A DNA stretch of 64,000 nt, taken from assembly GCA_034336665.1 (NCBI GenBank), contig JAPFBE010000032.1, forward strand, positions 4,712,001-4,776,000, given 5' to 3'. Every line of letters begins with the position of its first letter. Positions within the stretch are counted from its first letter, which is position 1. The notes under the pieces were generated by a model. It was not told the DNA's origin. It made no database searches and worked only from the letters and a program-made list of their open reading frames with translations. Origin of the DNA: Luscinia megarhynchos (taxonomy: Eukaryota; Chordata; Aves; Passeriformes; Turdidae). This document shows positions 21,453 to 32,239 of the stretch, piece by piece. The position numbers were made by a program, and so were the translations under genes.

Positions 21453-22057
21453 TGTCCTAGTTTAGGACAAATTTACGGGAGATATCTCGCAAAGGAGTCC
21501 CCCTAGGAAAATAAACCCCCAGAACTCCTTCCCTCCCACTACCGGGTTCGGGAAGAACTTCCTCCGAGGGAAAAAAGTGGAAAAAACTTGTTTATTTTTA
21601 ACAAAACACTTCCCAGCACCAGGAAAGAACAATCCCCAGATGACACAAAAACGCTTTTCACCAAGGTGAGCGAGGATGGACGAGCTCGGACAGTCCCTGC
21701 TGGGAAGGGTGCAAAGCTTCTTTGGCAGGCTTCCAGACGCAGTCTCTGATGTTCAGATCCCTCCGTCCGGAGCCGGTGCAGATCTTCGGGATGAGGGGAA
21801 GAAGGGAGAGAGAAAGAGGGAGCAGCTGGGGGCAGGAGAAGCTGGGGCAAAAGCTAGGGGAAAAAAGAGGCAGCCAAAGCAGCAAAAGCAGCAGCCAAAG
21901 CAGCAGCAGCAGGCCAGCAGCAGCAGCAGCTAAAGCAGCAGGCAGCAGCAGCCCAGCAGCCGGGCCCGCCGGGCGGGGGAGGCGGCAGCAGCTCCATGCA
22001 GACAGAGGGTTGGGGGGGTGGCAGGGAGAGGAGTAGTCATAACACTGACCCAGGACA
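21453..22057 (-). repeat. ERVL-B 5' LTR
   Basis: 605 bp, the partner of 15495-16057. CAG-rich runs lie at 21880-21955 (CTG on the coding strand); AATAAA on the minus strand is near 21595. Only 28 bp separate it from the ERVL-C LTR at 22086. Confidence 0.88.
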
Positions 22058-22085
22058 GCTGGCAGCGTCAATTTCCCCAAGCCAC

Positions 22086-22815
22086 TGTCTTGGTTTGAAA
22101 AGACAGGTGTCTGCTAAGAAAGGCAGGAGCCTCTCTTGAAATGTAAAATGGAAACCCTCTCACTCGAAATTATTATAATTTTGAACTTAAGGCACTCTCA
22201 GGCAAAGATATGGGAAAAAAAAAAAAGAGTTCCTTACTAGGAAAATTAAAAATAAAAATGCAGCAATGCAAAAAAAAAAAACAAACCACAAAAAAACCAG
22301 CACTGAAAGAGTCAGAATACAACCTGACACCCCGTCAGTCAGGGTGTTGGTAGCAGTCTGATTAAATGGGTGCTGCAGTTCTCCTGGAGTGACAGATGTG
22401 GTTCTGTTGAAGCAGTGGTCCGGTAGAAGGGTGTGGTTTTCCTCCAAAGGTCCAGTGATGATGTAGAAGGGTCTGGTTTTCCTCTGGGAATCCAGTGGGT
22501 AAAGGCTGCTCTGATGTTCCAAATCTCAGATTTTATCTAGGTGGGAAATGCTTGGCTCCTCCTCCTGGCTGGAGCATCTCACAATGAGATGATGCAATTT
22601 TATCAGTCATGCAGTGAGACTCAATGGGCCATTAACAGAAGATACTTGCCTGGAGGAAGGATGAATTGTGGAAAAAATAAAGGACACTGCCCCACGTGGT
22701 TTTAACAAATGGCCCATTAACAGAAGATATCCCTCCCAGAGAAAAAACATCACTGCTCCACCTGGTTTCAACAGATGGTGATAGAATACATATTTTGGTT
22801 ACATCCTGCATTGCA
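22086..22815 (-). repeat. ERVL-C 3' LTR with a U3 duplication
   Basis: 730 bp from tgtcttggtttg to ...gcattgca. Matches 40934-41611 almost base for base in its middle (22300-22700). It is longer because a ~70-85-bp phrase starting gggccattaacagaagata (22626) is repeated in diverged form from 22709. On the minus strand this lies in U3. Confidence 0.8.
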
Positions 22816-22939
22816 AAGCATTATCCACCCCTTAATCTATTGCCATCTCCATCATACCCAAATCAATACCCTCTTTAAACTCTATAAAGAAGCGCTACAC
22901 ACAGTTCTCACTTAAGATTAGGTTTCCCTGTCATACACA
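22816..22939 (-). promoter_or_regulatory. ERVL-C polypurine tract and spacer
   Basis: The reverse complement of 22821-22835 contains taaggggtggataa, a diverged form of the ERVL polypurine tract, next to the LTR. The remaining ~100 bp is non-coding. Confidence 0.5.
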
Positions 22940-23271
22940 ATGAGTTTCTCCATCTTTCTGCATTACCCAACAAGTGTAACCATATCCTTGAGCAAAGACA
23001 ATCTCATGGATGGGTTTGTCTTTGCCTGAGGTAGGACTAATCCAAACAGTCTTTCCTAAAATACTTTTAATGTGTACAACAGGGGCTTTATCTCCATCCA
23101 CTGTGTGCAAGGGTTCAGAATGGGCAGGACCAGTGCGATTGATGGACTCTCAGGTGTTGACCATCTAGGTAGCCATTGCTAAGTTCATTTACCAGTTCTT
23201 GATGATTTCCCCACCAAGTGCGTTCAGGGTAGTCTTAAGTAGTCCATTGTGCCATTCAACTATCCTGGCAG
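22940..23271 (-). pseudogene. ERVL-C integrase C-terminal fragment
   Basis: Homologous to the integrase end of ERVL-A/B (same order of WWVMQKDG-like, GLL-like and VNTRGS-like phrases), with stops. It is interrupted at 23272 by ERVK-1 and continues at 28702 with the catalytic core, so the break falls inside integrase. Confidence 0.8.
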
Positions 23272-23718
23272 TGTAGAAAATGTTACTCCCCCTAAAATTT
23301 ATCCCTGGAATTCCATCCCATAATTACTAAATGCCTGGCAACCAACCCCCCTCTCCCTTATCGAAAACCCCATTATCTTTCTGGATTTCTATTGGCTCTT
23401 AAAGCCAAAAAGTCATTGGTCCTTTTTTACTTAGAATTTTAAGATAATTGGTTAGTTTAAAAGCTGTAGTTTTATTGGTAGAAAATTCAATCCTCTGTAA
23501 ACCTATAAAAAGTCCTTTGCTATCTGATGTAACTAGACTTTGTAATACTCTCCCTTCGGGGAAATAAAGTTATCTCCGGAACCAGTGCTACTCTGTCTCA
23601 ACCTTTCAAGTACTTCGCTAGTGGGTAGCTGTAAGCCCAACAGCCAGAGTCCAGAGAAATCTGGACTTGGAGCTGCTGAGCCTGGGGTTGGAAAGCACCA
23701 ACCTTAAAAACAGCTACA
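23272..23718 (+). repeat. ERVK-1 5' LTR
   Basis: 447 bp, tgtagaaaatg... to ...aacagctaca. TATA box cctataaaaa at ~23502-23511, AATAAA at 23563-23568. The last ~320 bp match 28419-28695, which lacks the first ~125 bp and an internal ~43-bp stretch. Confidence 0.88.
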
Positions 23719-23720
23719 TT

Positions 23721-23738
23721 TGGTGCTCCGAACCAGTT
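23721..23738 (+). promoter_or_regulatory. ERVK-1 primer-binding site, tRNA unassigned
   Basis: TGGTGCTCCGAACCAGTT begins 3 bp after the LTR, the correct place and with the expected TGG start. I could not match it confidently to a tRNA 3' end. Confidence 0.6.
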
Positions 23739-24030
23739 TTGCAACCGCAGAGACCCGCTGAGCAGTTATTCGTCTGTCTTCGAAGCGCTACAGAGCCTGG
23801 TGGTGTAGAGTCTTTGTTCTATAAAGATTCGCACCACATCTGGCTCCGTCCCACACCCCGGAGACCTGGCCTGGGACTGGACGCCCTAGCAACCTGTCAG
23901 CAGCCCTGACCTTTCAGCTAAAATCTGGGTGAGCACTTAGCCTGTTAAAGCTCACGTTTTCTTTATAAGGTCACAGGTTTTTTTTCTTTTTTTTCTTTTC
24001 ACTTTTTCTGCTAACGGGCGACAAAGTTCC

Positions 24031-24768
24031 ATGGGTGGGCTGCTCACCAAAACCCCCCTGCCACCCAAGGAGAAAGGTTTCTACACCTACCTTCTTCTTC
24101 TCTTATCTACTAATAATTCTAAGTTTTCAAAAAATTCCTTTTCTAAAACTACCTTGAAATCTTTTGTTAAATTTATATTCCTTTATTTCCCTGATGCTAA
24201 TGCTGATTCTGTGGCATCGGCTGACTTTTGGGATACCGTGGGGACACATATCTACTCTTTACAAACTCAAAAGCGCTTTAAAGCAGCGAAATTCGTCCCT
24301 TTATTTCAACAAATAATAAGAGCCCGGAGGGGCGCGCCCTCTCCTTTCCTCCGGCAGCTGTCGCAAAACCCGCCCCCTCCGCCTGAAAATTTCTGCTCCG
24401 ATCTACCATTATCTCCCTCTCCTGACCCTGGCAGGAGCGCGCCCCCCCAACTCTCCCCCCCGGTGGTTCCGCGAGAAACCCACGTGCCGCTTTCCTCACG
24501 CCATTTCACCTCCGATCCATCCCGTTCCGAATCCCCGCGGACTTCCTGTCCCGACTCATCTCGTTCCGGGCCTCCCCACGCCGATACAACCCCAGCACAG
24601 CCTTTGTTCCACCCACCGCCCTTTCCTCCATCCGCGCGAAACTGCGGAGGGAGAGCCGCAAAACAACCCCTCCATTCCATATCACCCGCATTCGCAAAGC
24701 AGCGCACCCATGCAGTTGCTTCAGCCAAGCGGCGTCTCACCAGAGCCCCCGATTTCCACCACAGTTGA
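24031..24768 (+). CDS. gag: ERVK-1 Gag N-terminus (matrix plus Pro-rich part), truncated
   Basis: 245 codons starting MGG, so Gly2 could be myristoylated as in betaretrovirus matrix. Residues 1-100 are matrix-like (TYLLLLLSTNN..., FPDANADSV...). Beyond residue ~100 the protein is dominated by Pro, Ser and Arg. It stops at 24768 before any capsid motif (no major homology region) and no CCHC follows. Pro/Ser-rich sequence continues in another frame at 25041-25793, so gag was probably longer and is frameshifted. The AT-rich to GC-rich change near 24320 is abrupt. Confidence 0.65.
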   Translation: MGGLLTKTPLPPKEKGFYTYLLLLLSTNNSKFSKNSFSKTTLKSFVKFIFLYFPDANADSVASADFWDTVGTHIYSLQTQKRFKAAKFVPLFQQIIRARRGAPSPFLRQLSQNPPPPPENFCSDLPLSPSPDPGRSAPPQLSPPVVPRETHVPLSSRHFTSDPSRSESPRTSCPDSSRSGPPHADTTPAQPLFHPPPFPPSARNCGGRAAKQPLHSISPAFAKQRTHAVASAKRRLTRAPDFHHS

Positions 24769-25671
24769 TCCGGTGTAGCCACCCCCCCACCTCCTCCGGC
24801 CGGCAACACACATCCGCCGCCACCGCCGCCACTGGCGGCCTTTCCGCCTGCCCCCCACTTCCCACTGGTGCAGTTGCCCCAGCTGCCATCCCACGTCCCC
24901 TGTCGCGCGGGACTGCAGATGGCAAAAACGCAACTCGCGGCCGTGATCTAGCCGCCCGCGCCTCCACCCCACGTCCCGGGCCCGGGGCTGCCCCCAACTC
25001 ACATCCCAGTTAGCGCAAAACCGCCGCTAGCGACAGCGCGGTGCACGGCTCGGGTGCACCCCCGGCCCGGTTCACATCCCCTGCAGTCAGGGTAACTGCA
25101 GCGCAGTTACCCTGTTCGCAGCAGCCTGTACTGTTATCACAACAGCTTTCTAATTCCATAAATCGCAGCCTGCTTGTAAATTCAAACCAACACGTGCCGC
25201 CATTACAGGCCCGGGCAGACGGCTCCCCGGCTTCACATGGCGTCCCATCCCCCCTACCAAATCCTTTGTTTCCAAATCACCCTTATCTCCCCTTCACTTC
25301 ACCCCTATCCCAACCCCCACCGCTAGCTCCCCCGGGGGCCCTCTGTAATCCCTCACTCCCTTCAGTCGCCACGGAAAACTGCATTCCTCCAGCATTCCAG
25401 TTTTCCCTACCCCCACCCCCCCGCCTCCTCCCGCGCTGCCCCCTTTTGCTCCTTCAGCGCCTGCTTCCATTTCTAATGCACCGCTGCCACCGTGTGGCGA
25501 AACCGCATTATGCACCCAGCCGAGTTCTCATCAGACCTCACTCCCCGCAACCCCCCCGCCCCCCCTCCCCCAGCCATCCGCTCCCCTGCGAAGCACAAAC
25601 GTTGTCATCGAAGGGCCTGAAGGCAAGTTGGCATCTGTCCGCCCGTTCGTGGTCAGAGCCCTCATCACCCT
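24769..25671 (+). other. GC-rich Pro-coding segment replacing capsid-NC-protease
   Basis: About 0.9 kb of CpG-rich, C-rich DNA. Long open frames on both strands (24721-25002 minus, 25041-25793 plus) are expected by chance in such composition. The plus frame is Pro/Ser/His rich and has no protease DTGA or zinc knuckle. RT sequence starts within 100 bp of its end. It may be the diverged Pro-rich linker of gag or acquired DNA. Confidence 0.4.
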
Positions 25672-28365
25672 GTGGGGCAGAGATGTCCTGTCCCAATGGG
25701 GTGTCTCCCTTCGAGTCCAATGCCGAGATTTCTGGTTGGGGCCATGGAAGAGCGCGCTCTCCCACCGACCCCAAAGCTCACATGGAAAAGTGACAACCCC
25801 CAGTGGGTGGGGCAGTGGTCCCTGTCAAAAGTCAAACTGCACGCACTGCATGCCCTGGTGGAAGAGCAACTCGCCAAAGGCCACATCACCGAAACCACAA
25901 GCCCCTGGAACACTCCCGTCTTCATTCTGCAAAAACTGGGAACAAACAGATGGAGGCTTCTCCAAGACCTTCGCAAAATCAACAATGTCATTGAGGACAT
26001 GGGACCCCTTCAGCCTGGCATGTCTTCTCCATCAATGCTGCCTCGAAACTGGACACTCGTTGTCATTGACATCAAAGACTGTTTTTTCAGCATCCCATTG
26101 CACCCTGAAGATGCTCCACCTTTTGCTTTCTCCGTTCCCTCTCTCAACAAAGAGGGTCCCCTCAAAAGGTACCACTGGCTTTTCCTTCCCCAAGGACTCA
26201 AAAACTCTCCCACCATATGCCAATGGTATGTGGCTCACGTTCTTTCCCCCCTTCGAAGCTCATTCCCAGATGTTATGTTCCTCCACTACATGGATGATAT
26301 CCTGATCTGTGCCTCTGATAAAGCCTACTTGGACAAAGCAGTGAAAGCAACCATTCAAACCATTGAAAAAGCCGGATTTGAAATCTGTGAAGACAAGGTA
26401 CAGTACACCAGCCCGTGGAACTACCTTGGACTGAAAATTCGTGAAACAACCATCGTACCCCAGCAGCTTTCCATCAAGGACAATCCAAAAACCCTGAGAG
26501 ACTTGCACAGCCTGTGTGGATCCATCAACTGGGTGCGCCCTATTCTGGGAATCACAACAAAAGACCTTGCCCCCCTGTTCAACCTTCTCCGTGGAAAAGA
26601 AGACCTCGACTCCCATGCACCATCACGCCAGAAGCTCAACAGGTCATCATCAAAGTCCAAGAAGCCCTTTCCTCATGTCAAACTCATCGGTTTGAACCTG
26701 ATTTACCCTTCCAATTTGCCGTCTTGGGAAAAGCCCCTCACTTTCATGGACTGATCTTCCAATGGGACCCCAAACTCTCAAACCCCTTGCTGATCCTTGA
26801 ATGGGTCTTCACAAGCAATCAACCCACAAAAACAATTACCACATTTCAAGAAATCATAGCACTTCTTATAAAAAAGGCCAGAACTCGCCTCCGCTCCCTC
26901 GCTGGGTGTGAGTTCACCTACATATACCTGCCATTGACCACTGGAAATTTGGAGCATTTGCTTCAAACCAATGAAAACCTTCAAATTGCTCTAGTTATCT
27001 ATACTGGCCAAATTTCAAATCAATTACCCCAGCATAAGCTTTTCAATAAGATGCAATTTTTCATTTAATTGTAAAATTAGTTCAAAGCAGAACCCCCCTC
27101 AAAGCTCTAACTGTTTTCACACACGGCTCAGGCTCCTCTCACAAGTCAGTTATGACTTGAAAAAACCCCAAAACCCAAAACTGGGAATCAGATATTCAAA
27201 TAGTGGAGGGATCTCCACAAATTGCAGAGCTAGCAGCCATTGTTAGAGCCTTTGAAAAATTCAAAGACAAACCCTTTAATTTGGTCACAGACTCAGTTTA
27301 TGTAGCTGGTATACCTATGAGAGCAGAACACGCTTTTTAAAAGATGTTCCCAATCCAAAACTGCACCAATTAATTTCTATATTAACATATTTAATTTCTC
27401 ACAGAAAACAGCCCTACCACATTGTTCATGTAAGGTCACACACTGATCTCCCAGGTTTTATTACGGAAGGAAACAGAAGAGCAGATGCTCTAGCCATGCC
27501 CCTGGAAACTGCAAATGTTCCTGACATCTTTGCTCAGGCAAAGCTGTCACATGCATTTTTTCATCAAAATGTGCCCGCTCTCATGCGAATGTTCAAACTT
27601 GCAAAAGACCAGGCAAAAGCCATCGTGGCAATGTGCCCAAGCTGCCAAACTTACCAAATACCCTCCATAGGTACAGGTGTCAATCCCAGAGGCCTGAACA
27701 GCTGCCAGCTGTGGCAGACTGACGTGACCCACTTCCCATCTTTTGGGAAGTCCAAATACGTGCACATGTCAGTTGGCACATTCTCTGGCACGGTTTTTGC
27801 ATCAGCACATGCAGGAGAAATGGCCACTCACACTATCAAGCATTTTCTCCTAGCTTTTGCCACTTTGGGAGTTTCACAAAAACTTAAAACTGACAATGGA
27901 CCCGCTTACAAATCCCGAGATTTGAAAAAGTTCTTCAGTGAATGGGGAATTGAACACATCACTGGAATTGCTGCAAACCCCACAGGACAATCTATCATAG
28001 AAAGAACTCATCAAACCCTCAAAAAAGTTCTCAACCAGCAACAAATAAACACAAAAATCCTGTCTCCAGTTGAAAGACTTTGCAAAGGTCTCTATGTTAT
28101 TAATTTCCTAAACTGCACAGCTTCAGAACCTGATCCCTTAATTTTTCGTCACTTTTCAAACTCCACCCAAGCCAAATTCACTGAAAAACCACCTGTGCTT
28201 GTAAAAGACCCAGAAACACACCAAATTTCTGGGCCTTTTCAATTAATCACCTGAGGAAGGGGATACGCTTGCATATCTCTGCCATCTGGGCCAAAATGGT
28301 ACCCAGGAAAAAACATAAAACCGTATCTGGGCAAAACCCACCCCTTCAGGCACCACAAAAATCCT
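25672..28365 (+). pseudogene. pol: ERVK-1 pol (RT, broken RNase H, integrase)
   Basis: RT is open for 360 codons (25672-26754): LVVIDIKDCFFSIPL near 26058, LPQGLKNSP near 26190, YMDD near 26287. A shift follows, and the thumb/connection reads in another frame to 27068. RNase H (27070-27495) is broken by stops. Integrase is open at 27496-28254: the finger (HAFFH, CPSC), Asp of WQTDVTH, Asp of KTDNGPAY and Glu of SIIERTHQ are all present. The TGA at 28252 stands where the C-terminus should have Trp; the following GRGYACIS phrase continues the C-terminal domain to about 28365. No env follows. Confidence 0.85.
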
Positions 28366-28418
28366 CCTGAATCCAACAGAAAACCCCCTCAGAACCAAAC
28401 CAGCTCTGCATGGAGACG

Positions 28419-28695
28419 CTCTTAAAGCCAAAAAGTTATTGGTCGTTTTTTACTTAGAATTTTAAGATAATTGGTTAGTTTAAAAGCTGTAGTTTTATTG
28501 GTAGAAAATTCAATCCTTTGTAAACCTATAAAAAGTCCTTTGTTATCTGATGTAACTAGACTTTGTAATACTCTCCCTTCGGGGAAATAAAGTTATCTCC
28601 GGAACCAGTGCTACTCTGTCTCAACCTTTCAAGCACTTCGCTAGTGGGTAGCTGTAAGCCCAACAGCCAAAGCACCAACCTCAAAAACAGCTACA
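28419..28695 (+). repeat. ERVK-1 3' LTR, 5'-truncated
   Basis: Matches 23397-23718 from ctcttaaagcc to ...cagctaca. The first ~125 bp of U3 and the polypurine tract are absent, and ~43 bp present at 23646-23690 are missing. TATA and AATAAA are retained. Confidence 0.85.
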
Positions 28696-28701
28696 TGGCG
28701 G

Positions 28702-31430
28702 CTGATGCATGATAAGTGATATGATACACCCACTCAATGCCATGTTCTCCAGCCCAGGTGTTTATAAGTCTGTTCTTTAAATGGGTCCCATTGTCCAACT
28801 CAGTTCTCTCAGGGGTGCCATGTCTCCAAAGGACTTGCATTTCCAGGCCTAAGATGATGTTCCAAGCAGTAGTGTGAGGCATAGGGAAGGTCTCCAAGCA
28901 TCAGGTGGTGGCTTCCACCATTGTCAGCACGTAGCGCTTGCCTTCGTGGATTTGATGCTGTATGATGCAGTCAATCTGCCAGGCCTCCCCATACTTATAT
29001 TTGGACCACAGCCCCCCATACTTGAGGGGCTTCACACACTTGGCTTGCTTGATCTCAGTACACGTCTCACAGTCATTGATAACCGGAGAAACACTGTCCA
29101 TGGTTAGGTCTACCCCTCAGTCTCATGCCCATTTATAGGTGGCATCTCTGACCTGATGACCTGAGGCTTCATGGGCCCATGGAGCCAGGAACAACTCAGC
29201 CTGGTGTTGCCAATAGAAATCTATCTGTGACACCTCTATTTTCGCAGCTTGATCTACCTGCTCATTCTTTCAGCACTCTTCATTAACCTTACTCTTGAGG
29301 CCATGGGCATCTATATGATGGAATTTCACTGGTAGCTTCTCTACCCGAGTGGCATTGTCTTTCCACTCTTTAGGAGTCCAGATTGGTTTTCCCCTATGTC
29401 TTAGATTACATCCAAACCAGGACACCCTACATTGCCAGTAAGCCCTTTTCCACCTTTCCAGCCAACCCCACAGAGAATTGGTTACCATTCACTAATAACA
29501 GCAGAGCTTTGGCCACTTCTCTCTTTCAGCAATGTCCAGGGCCAGCTGTAAGGCTTTGAGTTCATCAAGTTGACTTGATCCCCCTTCTGCTTCGGTAGCT
29601 TGTGTGACCCATCGTGTGGGGCTTCATACAGCTGCTTTCTACTTCCGGTTCATCCCCATGAAGTGACAGGAACCATCAGTGAAAAGAACATAGTGTGTTT
29701 CTTCTGCTGGAAGTTGGTTGTAGGGTGGGGCTTCTTCAGCCCAGGTCACTTGTTCCTGCTCCACTTTACTGGTGAGGCCAAAATTTTCACCTTCCAGCCA
29801 GTTTGTAATTATCTCCAAAATCCCAGGGCAATTCGGGTTGCCAATACGGGCGCGCTGCATGCTGAGGGCAATCCACTTGCTCCATGTGGCATCGGTGGCA
29901 TGGTAGGTAGAGGGAACCTTTTCTTTTAAACATCTACCCAAGCACCAGTAGTTGGGGTGCCAGCAGGAGTTGCGTTCCAGTGCAAATCACTGCCAAGCCA
30001 GCTTGAACTCCTTCATAGGCAGCCAGGATTTCCTTCTCTGTGGGAGTGTAATTGGCTTCAGACCCTTTGTAACTCCTGCTCCAGAATCCGAGGGGTCGGC
30101 CTCGGGTCTCACCAGGCACCTTCTGCCAAAGGCTCCAGGACAGACCATGGTTCCCAGCTGCCGAGTAGAGCACATTCTTTAACTCTGGTGCTGTTCTGAC
30201 TGGACCAAGGGCTACTGCATGAGTGATGTCCTGTTTCATCTGGGCGAAGGCTGGCTGTTGCTCAGGGCCTCAGTGGAAATCGTTTTTCTTGCGGGTGACC
30301 AGGTAGAGAGGGCTCACAATCAGTCTGTACTCAGGAATATGCATTCTCCAAAAGCCTATGGCACCTAGGAAAGCTTGTGTTTCCTTCTTGCTGGTTGGTG
30401 GAGACATGCCAGCTATCTTATTGATGACATCAGTGGGAATCTGACGTCATCCTTCTTGCCACTTTACTCCCAGGAACTGGATCTCTCAAGCAGGTCATTT
30501 AAATTAGTTTTTCTTGACTGCAAAACCAGCTTTCAGGAGAATCTAGACAATTTTCTCTCCTTTGTCAAACACTTCTGTAGCCGTGTTCCCCCACACAATG
30601 ATGTCATAGATGTACTGCAGATGTTCTGGAGTGTCACTCTTTTCTAGTGCCATCTGGATCAGTCCATCGCAGATGGTAGGACTGTGCTTCCACCTCTATG
30701 ACAATGCATTCCAGGTGTACTGCATGCCCATCCACATGAAGGCAAATTGAGGCCTGCATTCTGCTGCCAGAGGAATGCAGAAAAATGCATTGGCAATGTC
30801 ACTAGTGGCGTACCACTTTGCTGCCTTGGACTCCAGCTCATACTAGAGTTCCAGCATGTCCGGCACGGCAACGCTCAGCAGTGGAGTCACTTCATTCAAT
30901 GCACGATAGTCCACAGTCAATCTCCATTCTCCATCAGACTTGCGCACAGGCCAGATGGGGCTGTTGAAGGGTGAGTGGGTTTTGCTGGCCACCCCTTGGC
31001 TCTCCATCTCATGGATCATCTTTTGGATGGGGATCATGGCATCTCAATTTGTCCTATTCTGCCGGCCGTGTACTGTCAAGGTGGCCATTGGTACTTGAAG
31101 CCTACCTGAGTCCCTTCGGGTTTTTGTAATAGCCATTCCAGAGGAAGTCTATGCCCAAAATCCTAGGAGCCTCTGGGCCAGTCACAATAAGGTGTTTTTG
31201 CCACTCCTTCCCAGTCAGGCTCACCTCAGATTCCAACAGAGTCAATTGCTGCGGTTCCTCTCTCATACCGGCAATAGAAACAGGTTCTACTCCACATGTC
31301 TCGATGGCCTTAGGGTACACTGGGCAGCAGTATCAACTAATGACTCATATTTTTTTGGCTCTGATGTGCCAGGCCATCAGATCCACACTGTCCAAAAGAC
31401 GTGGTTTTTCCATGCCTTTTCCTGGCTAGA
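28702..31430 (-). pseudogene. ERVL-C pol remnant (PR-RT-RH-IN)
   Basis: Collinear with ERVL-A/B pol on the minus strand: integrase core (28702-29110), integrase finger and RNase H (29110-29700), RT connection (29640-30240), palm (30600-30900, DYRALNE near 30905), protease end (31100-31320). Frameshifts and stops break it about every 100-250 bp. An insertion-like phrase with no ERVL homology lies at 29400-29440. More diverged than ERVL-A, B or D, so it is the oldest ERVL copy here. Confidence 0.82.
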
Positions 31431-31546
31431 GGAAGGGCCCCTTTAGCCCTGGTTATTATTTCTTTCCTGGACGTACATACTAGAGGTTCCTTCAAGGGAA
31501 TCCGACAGATCATCCACCCTTCTGTAATACCCAGCACCTTGGTCAT
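31431..31546 (-). pseudogene. ERVL-C gag C-terminal tip
   Basis: Matches the last ~35 codons of gag and the gag-pol junction of ERVL-B (19402-19500). The amber codon region is changed by an apparent 1-nt deletion. Interrupted at about 31547 by an LTR-like insert. Confidence 0.6.
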
Positions 31547-32239
31547 GGTGATTTACCAAAATATGAATATGTATTTGTTTGAATCCTTTGTCCATAAATA
31601 GATTTTGTGATCACCTGTGATTTTGCAGTGCGTATTAGAGGATTACCTCATGCTGCTGCCCAGCGCTGAATAAACATACACTTTCTAACTTTAAATTGTT
31701 AGAGTCTTTTGTCCGTCACAGTTGAGTGTCAGTATTAGACCAATACTCATATTTTGGTAAATATTTATTAGCAAAGTATTCAAACAAATACATATTCATA
31801 ATAACAGCCTCTCCCATCCCCCACTTCCTATGGTAATTAACTTGAATAGCTATTAAGCATGTGTGATTGATTTCTTAAATTAAGTCTGGGATCATTTTCA
31901 TGGGAAGATGTCTTAAAAGGAGGAAGTAAGGTGAGTCTTCCTCACCCTAAACTCTTGACCTTTTCTATCACTGACAATACAAATGATTTCTGGGGATAGT
32001 CCAGTTTTCCAAAGAATGGGTTTCTGGTTGCATTGTCTATGTTCCTTTGCATCTGCTCACTAGTTTCGTCTTTTCCCATTTTAAGCGCAGCTGAGCAAAC
32101 ATGAAATGACAGACAATCAATTATTTAAGTTTCAGATAACTACTCCCTTCTAACTTCTAACTTTTCATTATTTTCAGCAAGGTAACTAAAATCCTAATTT
32201 TCTAAGATTAGTGTTTCAATGGGAGGTTGAGGCTGCCTT
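31547..32239. repeat. LTR-like insert with inverted repeats, within ERVL-C gag
   Basis: About 690 bp without ERVL homology between two collinear pieces of gag. The left part is a plus-strand LTR end (AATAAA ~31668, terminal ...gtccgtcaca ~31725). The right part has tttatt near 31765, so it reads as an LTR end on the minus strand. The 28-bp phrase at 31562-31590 recurs inverted at 31772-31800 with one mismatch. Two opposed LTR remnants are the simplest reading. Confidence 0.45.

Larger units (their letters stand above)
15495..22057 (-). mobile_element. ERVL-B: full-length ERVL-like provirus (-)
   Basis: A 6.56-kb provirus on the minus strand: 5' LTR 21453-22057, a Lys-like PBS, gag 19402-21393, pol 16221-19401, PPT 16058-16073 and 3' LTR 15495-16057. 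Gag is fully open, while pol has several nonsense codons and one frameshift. Flanks (atgcc / gctgg) do not match, so the TSD is lost or the ends were rearranged. The LTR subtype matches ERVL-D, not ERVL-A. Confidence 0.88.
23272..28695 (+). mobile_element. ERVK-1: betaretrovirus-like provirus inside ERVL-C
   Basis: LTRs 23272-23718 and 28419-28695 (5'-truncated) flank gag and pol. Target duplication tggcag (23266-23271) / tggcgg (28696-28701) is 6 bp with one mismatch, the usual ERVK length. RT and integrase motifs (YMDD, KTDNGPAY) are betaretrovirus-like. Capsid, nucleocapsid and protease are not recognisable, and env is absent. Confidence 0.85.

Noticed and set aside
22187..22522. 111-codon frame repeated at 41030-41383 with the same start
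   Set aside because: Both copies are inside the ERVL-C LTR pair; identity reflects LTR identity, and no protein family is recognisable.
24721..25002. Minus-strand Arg/Gly/Trp-rich frames
   Set aside because: Produced by the GC-rich gag linker region; frames overlap in several phases with no family features.
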